This document shows positions 32,471 through 41,179 of a DNA stretch of 64,000 bases, one piece after another; position 1 is the stretch's first letter; every line of letters begins with the position of its first letter. This DNA is from Streptomyces cyaneogriseus subsp. noncyanogenus (lineage in GTDB: Bacteria > Actinomycetota > Actinomycetes > Streptomycetales > Streptomycetaceae): contig NZ_CP010849.1 in the NCBI RefSeq assembly GCF_000931445.1, positions 4,092,001 to 4,156,000 of the forward strand, written 5' to 3'. Below the pieces are notes generated by a model that was given only the letters and a program-made list of their open reading frames with translations, did not search any database and was not told the origin of the DNA. A program made the position numbers and the translations under genes.

Positions 32471-32697
32471 GGAGACTCACCTGACAGACGTGCGTCCGGA
32501 TTCCGGTTAGGCCGCTTCCTGACCCACCCGCCATTCCATCACGGGTGCGCCGGGTGCGGAAGGCGGACCGTCGGCCAGGCGTCACTTCGGGGCAACCAAG
32601 CAGCTAGAGTGCTGTGCGTCCTGTGCTCGCAGTCGGGAATGTGCTGCGGAGCTCTCCTGCGCACGGCGCTCAGCCGTGCATGCCGAAGAGGTTCGTG

Positions 32698-33450
32698 GTG
32701 ACTGCGTCCGAATTTGGTGATTTGCCCCGTTTCCCCGGGGGCTCAGGCGGCTTCGAGCTGGCCGAGGCCCTGACGGCGGCGGCCCGGCGACTGCACGAGA
32801 CGGACACCCCGCACACCACCCTGAGCACCGCCGTCCGCCTGGCCGTGCGGTTCATGCCCGGCGCCGAACACGCCGGCATCTCGGTGATCGAGCGCGGCAG
32901 CCGTCCGTACACCAGCCAGCGCCGCCCCCTGGCCTGGACCGACGAGGTCGTACGGTCCGTGGAGTCCCGGCACGGCGGCCGCGAGCCGCATCCGCACTGG
33001 GACCACCTGTGGACCCAGCCGGTGGCGCGGATAGAGGACAGCGAGGCCGACGGCCGCGGCGGCGCCCTGTCCGCCGCGGGCCTGCGCTCGGCGCTGGCGC
33101 TGCGGCTGCGCGCCGACCGGCGCCGCCTGACGGTGCTGACCGCCTACGCCAGCAAGCCGCGGGCCTTCGGCGAGGACGCCACCCGCATCGGGCGGCTGTT
33201 CACCGCGCACGTCGGCATCGCCCTGGACTCGGCGACCGTGCGCGAGCAGCTCACCGAGGCCATGCGCACCCGCGACCTGATCGGCCAGGCCACCGGCATC
33301 CTCATGGAGCGGCAGAACATCGACGCGGCGAGCGCCTTCGAGAGCCTCGTGAAGGCGTCCCAGCGGGAGAACGTGAAGCTGCGCGACCTCGCCCGCCGCA
33401 TCGTGGACACGCACGGCACCGGCGCGGGGCGAGGCGTCAACGAGCGTTGA
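32698..33450 (+). CDS. GAF-ANTAR RNA-binding regulator 1
   Basis: A 250-aa protein. GTG 32698 is preferred because AAGAGG lies 7-12 nt upstream; ATG 32680 would add six residues. Residues 20-165 resemble a GAF sensor (TLSTAVRLAVRFMPGAEHAG, SALALRLRADRRRLTVLTAY). The C-terminus is an ANTAR domain (RDLIGQATGILMERQNIDA, then VKLRDLARRIVDTH). ANTAR proteins bind two-hairpin RNA elements to prevent transcription termination. A second copy of the same architecture follows 18 nt later, suggesting a tandem duplication and possible heterodimers. Confidence 0.93.
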   Translation: MTASEFGDLPRFPGGSGGFELAEALTAAARRLHETDTPHTTLSTAVRLAVRFMPGAEHAGISVIERGSRPYTSQRRPLAWTDEVVRSVESRHGGREPHPHWDHLWTQPVARIEDSEADGRGGALSAAGLRSALALRLRADRRRLTVLTAYASKPRAFGEDATRIGRLFTAHVGIALDSATVREQLTEAMRTRDLIGQATGILMERQNIDAASAFESLVKASQRENVKLRDLARRIVDTHGTGAGRGVNER

Positions 33451-33468
33451 GGGGATACACGTACGGTC

Positions 33469-34170
33469 ATGAGACCCGAGACCCCGGAAACGCTCGACCA
33501 GGCGATGGTGCGCAGCCAGGGCCTCGACACCTTGCTGCGCGATCTGACCGACCGTGCGGTGCAGGAGGTCCCCGGGGCCGCCGCGTGCAGCCTGACCGTG
33601 CGCCGCGCCGACCGGCTGATGACCCTGGCGGGCAGCTCCGGGCTGCCCAGCGGACTCGACCTGCGCCAGTACGAGAACGGTTCGGGCCCCTGCGTGGACG
33701 CCGCCGAGACGGGGACGGCCCAGTACGCCGCCGATCTGGCGGTGGAGTCCCGCTGGCCGCCCTACACCGCGTACGCGCTCGCCGCCGGCGTCCGCTGTGT
33801 GCTGGCGCTGCCGCTGCCCGTGGAGGGCGAGCGGGGCGCCGCGATCAACTTCTACGGCGTCGAGCCCGGCGCGCTGGGCGAGGGGGTCCCGGCGGCCCGG
33901 GCCTTCGCGGAGCGGGCCACGGACGCCGTCGACACCGCGCTGCGCATCGAACGGCAGCGGCAGTCGGCCGCCGACGTGCGCACCGCCCTGCTCTCCCGCA
34001 GCGTCATCGACCAGGCCATAGGCATCCTGATGGCCCGTGAGCGGGTCGACGCGCGGATCGCGCTGGAGCGCCTGCGCCGTGCCTCGCAGGACGCCAACGT
34101 CAAACTCCGCGACCTGTGCAGCGACCTGGTGGCCAGGACGGCCCGCGGCGGCTCAGGCGGCCGGCAGTGA
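33469..34170 (+). CDS. GAF-ANTAR RNA-binding regulator 2
   Basis: A 233-aa protein. The GAF part (about residues 20-155) includes PGAAACSLTVRRADRLMTLA and GSGPCVDAAETGTAQYAADL, the latter a conserved block of these sensors. The ANTAR part is RSVIDQAIGILMARERVDAR then ANVKLRDLCSDLVART. It is the downstream partner of the paralog at 32698. Its stop lies inside the convergent YceI gene (18-bp overlap, 34153-34170). Confidence 0.93.
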   Translation: MRPETPETLDQAMVRSQGLDTLLRDLTDRAVQEVPGAAACSLTVRRADRLMTLAGSSGLPSGLDLRQYENGSGPCVDAAETGTAQYAADLAVESRWPPYTAYALAAGVRCVLALPLPVEGERGAAINFYGVEPGALGEGVPAARAFAERATDAVDTALRIERQRQSAADVRTALLSRSVIDQAIGILMARERVDARIALERLRRASQDANVKLRDLCSDLVARTARGGSGGRQ

Positions 34171-34974
34171 CTCGCCCTGCACCGCCTGGATGTCCAGCTC
34201 GACCCTGAGGGTGGTGCCGATGGCGGCGATCCCGGCCTGGAGCACCTGGTTGTAGTTCATGGCGAAGTCCTCGCGCCTGAGCTCCGTCGTCGCGCGGAAC
34301 GCGGCCCGGGTGCCGCCCCACGGGTCGGCGCCGGTGCCCAGGTAGGCGAGGTCCAGGTCGACCGGCCGGACGACGCCGTGCAGGCCGAGCTCGCCGTGGA
34401 CGGTCCAGCGGTCGGTGCCCGCCTGCGTCAGGCCGGTGGAGCGGTAGGTGATCTCCGGGAACCGCTCGACGTCCAGGAAGTCGCCCGACCTCAGATGGGT
34501 GTCGCGCATGCCGTTGCCGGTGTCGATGGACGCGGCCTTGATCACCGCCTCCACACGGGACTTGGTGACGTCGTCCGGGGCGATCTCGATCGTGCCGGAG
34601 AAGTCCGTGAACCGGCCGTGCACGCTGGAGATCCCCAGGTGCTGGGCGACGGCGGCGACGCTGGAGTGCGCCGGGTCGACGGTCCACGGCCCCGGCGGGG
34701 GCAGTTCGGTGCCGCCCTGCCGGGCCAGCGTCACGGTGCCGACCTCGGCCCGTCCGCTCGCGGTGACGATCGCGCTCGACGCGGCCGGCGCGTAGCCGAC
34801 GGCGGTGACGATGACGGTGTACGCGCCCGGCGCCAGCGGCGTGGCGTCCCGCACGGCGCCCTCGGCGTCCGCCTCGGCGCGCAGCACCTGGGCGCCGGTC
34901 ATGTCGGTCACCGTGACGACCGCGTGCGACACGGCCCATCCGTCCCTGGTACGGATCCTCGCGGTCAGTCCCAT
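34153..34974 (-). CDS. YceI-domain lipid-binding protein with N-terminal carboxypeptidase-regulatory-like domain
   Basis: A 273-aa protein with no signal peptide. Residues 1-80 form a beta-sandwich of the CarboxypepD_reg type (AVSHAVVTVTDMTGAQVLRA, PGAYTVIVTAVGYAPAAS). Residues 93-265 are a YceI lipocalin-like barrel: WTVDPAHSSVAAVAQHLGIS, FSGTIEIAPDD, SGDFLDVERFPEITYRST, and FAMNYNQV. YceI proteins bind polyprenyl-type lipids. The extra domain is the same kind as the three repeats on the neighbouring transporter (35079), so the two may share an origin or act together. Confidence 0.88.
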   Translation of the reverse strand: MGLTARIRTRDGWAVSHAVVTVTDMTGAQVLRAEADAEGAVRDATPLAPGAYTVIVTAVGYAPAASSAIVTASGRAEVGTVTLARQGGTELPPPGPWTVDPAHSSVAAVAQHLGISSVHGRFTDFSGTIEIAPDDVTKSRVEAVIKAASIDTGNGMRDTHLRSGDFLDVERFPEITYRSTGLTQAGTDRWTVHGELGLHGVVRPVDLDLAYLGTGADPWGGTRAAFRATTELRREDFAMNYNQVLQAGIAAIGTTLRVELDIQAVQGESLPAA

Positions 34975-35078
34975 CCCGTTCTCTCCCTGGAAAAGCGTTG
35001 CAAAAGGGTCGTCATGAGACCGGCCCGCGGCAGGCACGCCTCCGCTCAGAGCGTGCCCGCCACGGGCCGGGGCTGTGG

Positions 35079-37610
35079 TTACTCGCCGGGGTGGGCGAGC
35101 TCGATGTCGTGGCCGTCGACGCCCTGGCCGGAGACGGTCAGGGCGGTCGCCACCGGCGGGTAGCCCGTCGCGATGACGGTGTACTCGCCGCCGTCCAGGT
35201 CGGTGAAGGCGTAGGCGCCGTCCGAACCGGTGGTGGCGGTGCCGACCACGTTGCCCGCCGCGTCGACCAGCGTCACGCGGGCGTCGGCCAGCGGGCCGTG
35301 CGGGGCGCGGACGACGCCCTGGACCCGGGCGCCCGCCTCCAGGTCGACCTCGACGCGGGTGACACCCGTGCCGCCGACCTCGACCGGCAGGGCCCGCGGA
35401 CGGAACCCGGCCGCGTTGACCGCGATGGTCACCGTCCCCGGCACCAGCTCGGCGAGGGAGAACTCGCCCTGGGCGCCGGTGGTGGAGGTGGCCAGCAGAT
35501 CGCCGCGCACATCGGTCACGATGACCATGGCGCCCTCGACCGGCTGCCCGTCCTCGGCGGCGCGGACCAGGCCGTTCAGGCCGCTGGTGCCGCTGAGCAG
35601 GATGTCGTACGCGACCGGCTCGCCGTTGACGACGATGGTGGACGCCTGCGGCTGGTAGCCGTCGGCGGAGGCGATCAGGACGTACGAACCCGCGCCGGGC
35701 GCGTCCACCGCGTAGGAGCCGTCGGCCTGCGCGACCGACCGGCCGAGCTGGCGGCCGCCCAGCGAGATCAGCGTGACGGCGGCCTGCGGCACCGGCGCGC
35801 TCTCGGCACCGCGGACGAAGCCGCGGACCGGTATGCCGCCGGAGACGGACCCGGCGGAGCCGGCCGCCGTGGCGACGGCGGCGAGCCGCTGCGTGCCGGT
35901 GGCGGCACCGTTCTCCTCGGCCGGGGCGGCCGGCACCTGGCCGGCGGCGACCTGCTCGCGCTCGGCGGTGGCCTCGGCCGGGGCCGGGGCCGCCGGGGAG
36001 GCGGTCTGCGAGGCGGCCTGGGCGGGCTGGGCGAGCGCACCCGACGTACGCAACGGGACCTCCTTGATGAACAGCGTCACGAGGAACGCCAGCAACGCGA
36101 TGGGGGCGACGTAGAGGAAGATGTCGCCGATGCCGTGCCCGTAGGCGCTCTCCAGCCAGGTGCGGATCGGCGCGGGCAGCAGGTCCATGTCCGGGATCTG
36201 GCCGGTGCCCATGGCCTTGCCGGCCGCCATCTGCTCCTCGGGCTTGAGCTGGCCGATGGTGTCCTGGGCGTAGTGGCTGATGCGGGTCGACATCACGGAG
36301 CCGAGCACCGAGACGCCCACCGCACCGCCGAGCGACCGGAAGAAGGTCACGACGGAGGACGCGGCACCCAGGTCGCTCGGGGCCACCTGGTTCTGGGTGC
36401 AGAGCACGAGGTTCTGCATCATCATGCCGACACCGAGGCCCATCAGCGCCATGTAGATGCCGAGGTGCCAGTACGGGGTGTCGTACCGCATGGTGCCCAG
36501 CAGGCCCAGGCCCGCCGTCAGCAGCACGCCGCCGGCCAGCAGCCAGCCCTTCCACTTGCCGGTCTTGGTGATGATCTGGCCGGAGACCGTGGAGGAGATG
36601 AACAGACCGCCGATCATCGGGATCGTCATCACGCCCGACATGGTCGGGGACTTGTCCCGGGCGAGCTGGAAGTACTGGCTGAAGTAGACGGTGCCCGCGA
36701 ACATCGCGATACCGACGAACAGCGAGGCGAGCGACGCCAGGGTGATGGTGCGGTTCCTGAACAGGCGCAGCGGGATGATCGGCTCGCTGGCCTTGGACTC
36801 GACGAAGACGAAGATCGCGGTCAGCAGGACCGCGCCGCCGACCATCACGGCGGTCTGCCAGGACATCCAGTCGTACTTGTCGTCCGCGAAGGTGACCCAG
36901 ACCAGCAGCAGGCAGACGGCGGCGGTGATGAAGAAGGCACCGGCCCAGTCGACCTTGACCGTGCGCTTGACCACCGGCAGGTGCAGCGTCTTCTGCAGCA
37001 CCACCAGCGCGATCAGCGCGAACGGCACACCCACGTACAGGCACCAGCGCCAGCCGAGCCAGCTCGTGTCGGTGATGACACCGCCGAGCAGCGGACCGCC
37101 GACGGTCGCGACCGCGAAGGTCGCGCCCAGGTAGCCGGAGTAGCGCCCGCGCTCACGCGGGGAGATCATCGCGGCCATGATGATCTGCGCCAGGGCGGAG
37201 AGACCGCCCGCGCCCAGACCCTGGATGGCACGCGCGGTGATCAGCATGCCCGGGTTCTGCGACAGGCCGGCCACGACGGAGCCGACGACGTAGACGCAGA
37301 GGGCTATCTGGACCAGGGCCTTCTTGCTGACCAGGTCGGCGAGCTTGCCCCACAGGGGAGTCGAGGCCGTCATCGCCAGCAGCGAGGCGGTCACGACCCA
37401 GGTGTACGCGCTCTGGCCGCCGCCGAGGTCGCCGATGATCTCGGGCAGGGCGTTGGAGACGATGGTCGAGGACAGGATGGCGGCGAACATGCCGAGCAGC
37501 AGCCCGGAGAGCGCCTCCATGATCTGCCGGTGCGTCATCGGGGCGTCCGAGGAGGAGCCTCCCCCGTGCTTGGCATGAGCCCGCACACCGGCTGGTGTGG
37601 TCGTTGCCAT
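35079..37610 (-). CDS. DHA2-type MFS exporter fused to three carboxypeptidase-regulatory-like domains
   Basis: An 843-aa protein. Residues 25-535 form a 14-helix DHA2 exporter (AAILSSTIVSNALPEIIG helix 1, LWGKLADLVSKK motif A, VGGPLLGGVI motif C). A Pro/Ala-rich linker (about 540-605) leads to three tandem beta-sandwich repeats (about 605-685, 690-765 and 768-843). Each begins GFVRG, GLVRA or GVVRA and includes a G-x-Y/F-x-L/V-x-L/D-x-x-G-x-Y-x-V pattern. The family role of such domains is protein interaction or folding. MarR at 38124 lies just upstream, with an operator, so induction by a substrate is likely. Confidence 0.9.
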   Translation of the reverse strand: MATTTPAGVRAHAKHGGGSSSDAPMTHRQIMEALSGLLLGMFAAILSSTIVSNALPEIIGDLGGGQSAYTWVVTASLLAMTASTPLWGKLADLVSKKALVQIALCVYVVGSVVAGLSQNPGMLITARAIQGLGAGGLSALAQIIMAAMISPRERGRYSGYLGATFAVATVGGPLLGGVITDTSWLGWRWCLYVGVPFALIALVVLQKTLHLPVVKRTVKVDWAGAFFITAAVCLLLVWVTFADDKYDWMSWQTAVMVGGAVLLTAIFVFVESKASEPIIPLRLFRNRTITLASLASLFVGIAMFAGTVYFSQYFQLARDKSPTMSGVMTIPMIGGLFISSTVSGQIITKTGKWKGWLLAGGVLLTAGLGLLGTMRYDTPYWHLGIYMALMGLGVGMMMQNLVLCTQNQVAPSDLGAASSVVTFFRSLGGAVGVSVLGSVMSTRISHYAQDTIGQLKPEEQMAAGKAMGTGQIPDMDLLPAPIRTWLESAYGHGIGDIFLYVAPIALLAFLVTLFIKEVPLRTSGALAQPAQAASQTASPAAPAPAEATAEREQVAAGQVPAAPAEENGAATGTQRLAAVATAAGSAGSVSGGIPVRGFVRGAESAPVPQAAVTLISLGGRQLGRSVAQADGSYAVDAPGAGSYVLIASADGYQPQASTIVVNGEPVAYDILLSGTSGLNGLVRAAEDGQPVEGAMVIVTDVRGDLLATSTTGAQGEFSLAELVPGTVTIAVNAAGFRPRALPVEVGGTGVTRVEVDLEAGARVQGVVRAPHGPLADARVTLVDAAGNVVGTATTGSDGAYAFTDLDGGEYTVIATGYPPVATALTVSGQGVDGHDIELAHPGE

Positions 37611-37623
37611 GGACTTCCTTTTC

Positions 37624-38124
37624 TTACGTGGTGATCGCGGGTGTACGGGTGGACTGTTCGGCCACGGGTGGTGCGGCGGACCGGGGTGCGGGGAGCCGGC
37701 AGTCGTCGAAGCTCGCCCTCAGCCGCGCCATGAGCCGGGTGAGCTGGCCGACCTCGTCGTCGGTCCAGTCGCTCAGCCGGTGGGCGAGCAACTGGGTGGT
37801 CCGCTCGGACAGCTCGTCGAGCTGCGCCGCGCCCTCGGGCGTCAGGCGCAGGATGCGCGAGCGCTTGTCGGCGGGGTCCGGGGAGCGTTCGATCCAGCCC
37901 CGCTCGACGACGTGCGCGACGTGGCGGCTCGTGACCGACATGTCCACGGCGAGCAGCTCCGCGAGCTTGCTCATGCGCATGTCGCCGTGGCGGCCGAGCA
38001 ACGTCAGAACGGCGGCGGATCCGCTGGGGCAGTCGGACGGCAGGATGCGGCCGAGCTCCCGCTTCACGGCGCCGAAGGCACTGAACTGACGGACCAGGTC
38101 CTCGTACTGCGCCTTCCCGGCCAT
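37624..38124 (-). CDS. MarR-family transcriptional regulator
   Basis: A 166-aa winged-helix repressor with RBS GGGAGG. The core reads GSAAVLTLLGRHGDMRMSKL, DMSVTSRHVAHVVERGWIER and the wing DPADKRSRILRLTPEG. It is 13 bp upstream of the MFS fusion gene and co-transcribed with it. A palindrome 28 bp upstream of the start (38152-38177) is probably its operator and implies autoregulation. The C-terminal 20 residues are a disordered, Pro/Thr-rich tail. Confidence 0.93.
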   Translation of the reverse strand: MAGKAQYEDLVRQFSAFGAVKRELGRILPSDCPSGSAAVLTLLGRHGDMRMSKLAELLAVDMSVTSRHVAHVVERGWIERSPDPADKRSRILRLTPEGAAQLDELSERTTQLLAHRLSDWTDDEVGQLTRLMARLRASFDDCRLPAPRSAAPPVAEQSTRTPAITT

Positions 38125-38151
38125 TCCACACCTCCCGTGTTTATTGCTTAG

Positions 38152-38177
38152 GGCAACCATATGAGTGATTGGTTGCC
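38152..38177. promoter_or_regulatory. MarR operator-like inverted repeat
   Basis: GGCAACCA (38152-38159) and TGGTTGCC (38170-38177) are perfect 8-bp arms 10 bp apart, with TTGC-flanked half-sites. GGCAA/TTGC motifs recur near 38215-38237. This is just upstream of the MarR gene. Confidence 0.65.
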
Positions 38178-38332
38178 ACAGGCAAACAAATCGAGGGGGG
38201 TCCGGGACAAAAAGTTGGCAAAGGCAAGTATTGCGAACGTAAATGTGCAGGTGAGGCCGGGTGCGGCCGGGACGGGCGCTCCGTGCGCCCCGCGCTTGGG
38301 CCCCACCCGCGGATTCGCTAGGGTCTCGGGCC

Positions 38333-38530
38333 ATGGCTAACAACCAGGGCCCCCAGGGCAATTACGACCCCGCAGGCAGCACCCAGATGTTCCGCGCGTT
38401 CGTCGACGAGGGCGCCCCCGCCCCGTCCCGGCAGGCCGCCGCCCCGGCCGGGCCCCGCGTCGGCCTGATCGTCGGCGTCGTGGTCGCCGTGGTGGTCGTC
38501 GCGGCCGTGGCCTGGCTGGCGCTGGCCTAG
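38333..38530 (+). CDS. Small single-span membrane protein
   Basis: A 65-aa protein. The N-terminal 38 residues are soluble (ANNQGPQGNYDPAGSTQMFR) and the C-terminal 22 form one helix (VGLIVGVVVAVVVVAAVAWL). This is a tail-anchored layout. A TAGGGT -10-like hexamer lies 10 nt before ATG 38333 and there is no RBS, so it is probably leaderless. The function is unknown; close relatives are widely conserved next to this sigma-factor gene in Streptomyces, as far as I recall. Confidence 0.75.
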   Translation: MANNQGPQGNYDPAGSTQMFRAFVDEGAPAPSRQAAAPAGPRVGLIVGVVVAVVVVAAVAWLALA

Positions 38531-38616
38531 TGCGATCGCGCCGGGCTCGCGGGGCCCGGCATGATCGGAAAAGACCCGGGCGCACGGCGAGCCGCCGCGC
38601 GCCCGCCCGGACGCAC

Positions 38617-38658
38617 GACCGCCGCCGTGGTGCCCCTCGGGGCGCCGCGGCGGCGGTC
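38617..38658. terminator. Bidirectional hairpin terminator
   Basis: GACCGCCGCCG (38617-38627) and CGGCGGCGGTC (38648-38658) pair perfectly between the small membrane gene and the convergent sigN. Confidence 0.65.
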
Positions 38659-38680
38659 CTCTCGTCGTCCTGCCCGGGGC

Positions 38681-39580
38681 TCAGTCGGAGATGAGCCCGT
38701 CGCGCAGTTGGGCCAGCGTCCGGGTCAGCAGCCGGGAGACGTGCATCTGCGAGATGCCGACCTCCTCGCCGATCTGGGACTGGGTCATGTTGGCGAAGAA
38801 GCGGAGCATGATGATCCGCCGCTCCCGGGGCGGGAGCTTGGCCAGCAGCGGCTTGAGGGACTCGCGGTACTCCACGCCCTCCAGGGCGGTGTCCTCGTAG
38901 CCCAGCCGGTCCGCCAGGGAGCCCTCGCCGCCGTCGTCCTCCGGGGCCGGGGAGTCCAGCGAGGAGGCGGTGTAGGCGTTGCCGACCGCGAGCCCGTCGA
39001 CCACGTCCTCCTCGGAGACGCCCAGCACGGCGGCGAGTTCGCCCACGGTCGGGGAGCGGTCCAGCTTCTGCGACAGCTCGTCGCTGGCCTTGGTCAGCGC
39101 CAGCCGCAGCTCCTGGAGCCGGCGCGGCACCCGCACCGACCAGGAGGTGTCGCGGAAGAACCGCTTGATCTCGCCGACCACGGTCGGCATCGCGAACGTC
39201 GGGAACTCCACGCCCCGTTCGCAGTCGAACCGGTCGATCGCCTTGATCAGGCCGATGGTGCCGACCTGGACGATGTCCTCCATCGGCTCGTTGCGCGAGC
39301 GGAAGCGGGCGGCGGCGTAGCGCACCAGCGGGAGGTTGAGCTCGATCAGGGTGTCCCGGACGTAGGCGCGCTCCGGGCTGTCCTCGTCGAGGGCGGCGAG
39401 CCGCAGGAACAGGGAGCGGGACAGGGTGCGGGTGTCGATGGCCTCCGGAGCCGCGACGGCCGGGGCCGCCGTCTGAAGGCCCGTGACGTCGTCGATGGGG
39501 CCGAGCGCGTCGAGCGCGTCGGGCGCGGTCTCGCTCTCCGGGAGCGTGAGCACCTTCGAGCTGCCCTGGTCTGCGGACAT
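38681..39580 (-). CDS. sigN: SigB/SigF-type RNA polymerase sigma factor (probable SigN)
   Basis: A 299-aa group 3 sigma factor with RBS AAGGGGG. It has an extra acidic N-terminal tail. Region 2 (LPLVRYAAARFRSRNEP, GTIGLIKAIDRFD) and region 4 (LPPRERRIIMLRFFANMTQ, GISQMHVSRLLTRTLAQL) are intact. In S. coelicolor, sigN lies beside sigF in the same order, and controls aerial hypha sub-apical stem genes. The identification rests on position and similarity to sigF. A complex double repeat lies upstream (39692-39731). Confidence 0.82.
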   Translation of the reverse strand: MSADQGSSKVLTLPESETAPDALDALGPIDDVTGLQTAAPAVAAPEAIDTRTLSRSLFLRLAALDEDSPERAYVRDTLIELNLPLVRYAAARFRSRNEPMEDIVQVGTIGLIKAIDRFDCERGVEFPTFAMPTVVGEIKRFFRDTSWSVRVPRRLQELRLALTKASDELSQKLDRSPTVGELAAVLGVSEEDVVDGLAVGNAYTASSLDSPAPEDDGGEGSLADRLGYEDTALEGVEYRESLKPLLAKLPPRERRIIMLRFFANMTQSQIGEEVGISQMHVSRLLTRTLAQLRDGLISD

Positions 39581-39691
39581 GCCACCCCCTTTGGGTCGCG
39601 GGACGGTCGCGGCGGAACGCTCCTCCCTCGGGAGCGCAGCCTTCACCTGAATACCGGAGCCGGAGCTCCGGCAAACGCGCTTCCCGCAGAA

Positions 39692-39731
39692 TGTCACATG
39701 TCGGCAACGCGCTGTAGTGACATGTCGACAC
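39692..39731. promoter_or_regulatory. Repeat pair upstream of sigN
   Basis: TGTCACATGTCGGCA (39692-39706) and AGTGACATGTCGACA (39717-39731) are near-direct repeats 25 bp apart that share CATGTCG. TGTCAC and GTGACA at their starts also form an inverted pair. It lies between sigN and sigF and could be an activator site or sigma promoter cluster. Confidence 0.4.
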
Positions 39732-39874
39732 GACAGACGCGAATCAGCCCTGGAAACAGGGGGTCTGACGGCCTTTCGGCGCGAAACTGTCGGCATCCGC
39801 CCTGGTGAGCGATTCGCTCGCGCCGGTTACCTATCGCTCACGCTTTCGGTTGTGTTCCGGCCGGGGATCGTCCC

Positions 39875-40714
39875 CTACGCGTCGATCCGGTTGGCGGACC
39901 TGAGCCGCTGGAAGCTGCGCGCGAGCAACCGCGAGACGTGCATCTGGGAGACGCCGAGCTCCGCACTGATCTGCGACTGGGTGAGGTTGCTGTAGTAACG
40001 CAGCAGCAGGATGCGCTGCTCGCGCTCCGGGAGCTGGACGAGGAGGTGGCGCACCAGATCGCGGTGCTCGACCCCGTCCAGCGCGGGGTCCTCGTACCCG
40101 AGCCGGTCCAGCAGCCCGGGCAGCCCGTCGCCCTCCTGCGCGGCCTCCAGGGAGGTGGCGTGGTACGACCGCCCGGCCTCGATGCAGGAGAGCACCTCCT
40201 CCTCGCTGATGCGCAGCCGCTCGGCGATCTCGGCGGTCGTCGGGGAGCGCCCGAAGGCGGTGGTCAGGTCCTCGGTCGCGCTGTTGACCTGCACCCACAG
40301 CTCGTGCAGGCGGCGCGGTACGTGGACGGTGCGCACGTTGTCACGGAAGTACCGCTTGATCTCGCCGACCACGGTCGGCATCGCGAACGTCGGGAACTGC
40401 ACGCCCCGGTCCGGGTCGAAGCGGTCGATGGCGTTGATGAGGCCGATGGTGCCGACCTGGACGACGTCCTCCATCGGCTCGTTGCGCGAGCGGAAGCGGG
40501 CGGCGGCGTAGCGCACCAGCGGCAGATTGGCCTCGATCAGCGCCCCGCGCACCCGGTCGTGCTCCGGCGTCCCCGGCGTCAGCTCCTTGAGCTGGGCGAA
40601 GAGCACCTGGGTCAGGGCCCGGGTGTCGGCCCCCCGGCTGCGCTGCGGCGATGTCTGGCCGGTGGGTGCTTCCTGGGGCGGGGGCGGTGCTTGAGGCGCA
40701 GTACTGGCCGGCAC
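39875..40714 (-). CDS. sigF: Sporulation sigma factor SigF
   Basis: A 279-aa group 3 sigma factor. In Streptomyces, SigF acts in the prespore, late in spore maturation. GTG 40714 is chosen because GAGGTGGAG ends 6 nt before it and the protein then begins VPASTAPQAP, as I recall for S. coelicolor SigF; a TTG at 40753 would add 13 residues. Region 2 (LPLVRYAAARFRSRNEP, GTIGLINAIDRFD), region 3 and region 4 (REQRILLLRYYSNLTQ, LGVSQMHVSRLLAR) are all present. Its start region overlaps no gene and its promoter should lie in 40715-40885. Confidence 0.9.
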   Translation of the reverse strand: MPASTAPQAPPPPQEAPTGQTSPQRSRGADTRALTQVLFAQLKELTPGTPEHDRVRGALIEANLPLVRYAAARFRSRNEPMEDVVQVGTIGLINAIDRFDPDRGVQFPTFAMPTVVGEIKRYFRDNVRTVHVPRRLHELWVQVNSATEDLTTAFGRSPTTAEIAERLRISEEEVLSCIEAGRSYHATSLEAAQEGDGLPGLLDRLGYEDPALDGVEHRDLVRHLLVQLPEREQRILLLRYYSNLTQSQISAELGVSQMHVSRLLARSFQRLRSANRIDA

Positions 40715-40885
40715 GGTCAACTCCACCTCGTGATCCGTCAACTCATCCGTCAAAAGCGGTCATAGCATCACAAGACATGTGCACTGTGTGCAAGCACCGC
40801 ATAACGCCGTGTTGAGGGTCAAGTGGGGTCGTAAACATGCGAAAACCCTCCGCCGGAACGGCGGAGGGCTCGGCCCGGAGGAGGG

Positions 40886-41179
40886 TCAGAACTCGTAGTC
40901 GGCGATCACCCAGGTGGCGAACTCCCGCCACAGCGCGACGCCCGCCTGGTGGGCCGGGTGCTCCAGGTAGCGCTTGAGGGCGTCGGCGTCGTCCACCGCC
41001 GAGTTGATCGCGAAGTCGTAGGCGATGGGCCGGTCGCTGAGGTTCCAGCCGCACTCCCAGAAGCGCAGCTCCTCGATCAGGCCGCCCAGGGCCCGGAACG
41101 CCTCGACCCCCTCGACGACGCGCGGGTCGTCGCGCTCGACGCCCTCGTTCAGCTTGAACAGGACCAGGTGGCGGATCAT
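40886..41179 (-). CDS. Dabb-family (stress-responsive A/B barrel) protein
   Basis: A 97-aa ferredoxin-like dimeric barrel. IRHLVLFKLNEGVERDDP is the family opening, followed by WECGWNLSDRPIAYDFAIN and DADALKRYLEHPAHQAGV. The His at position 4 and the C-terminal aromatic stretch are conserved in the family. ATG 41179 follows GGAGG by 6 nt and shares a base with the TGA of the small membrane gene, so the two are coupled. Its substrate is unknown. Confidence 0.88.
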   Translation of the reverse strand: MIRHLVLFKLNEGVERDDPRVVEGVEAFRALGGLIEELRFWECGWNLSDRPIAYDFAINSAVDDADALKRYLEHPAHQAGVALWREFATWVIADYEF

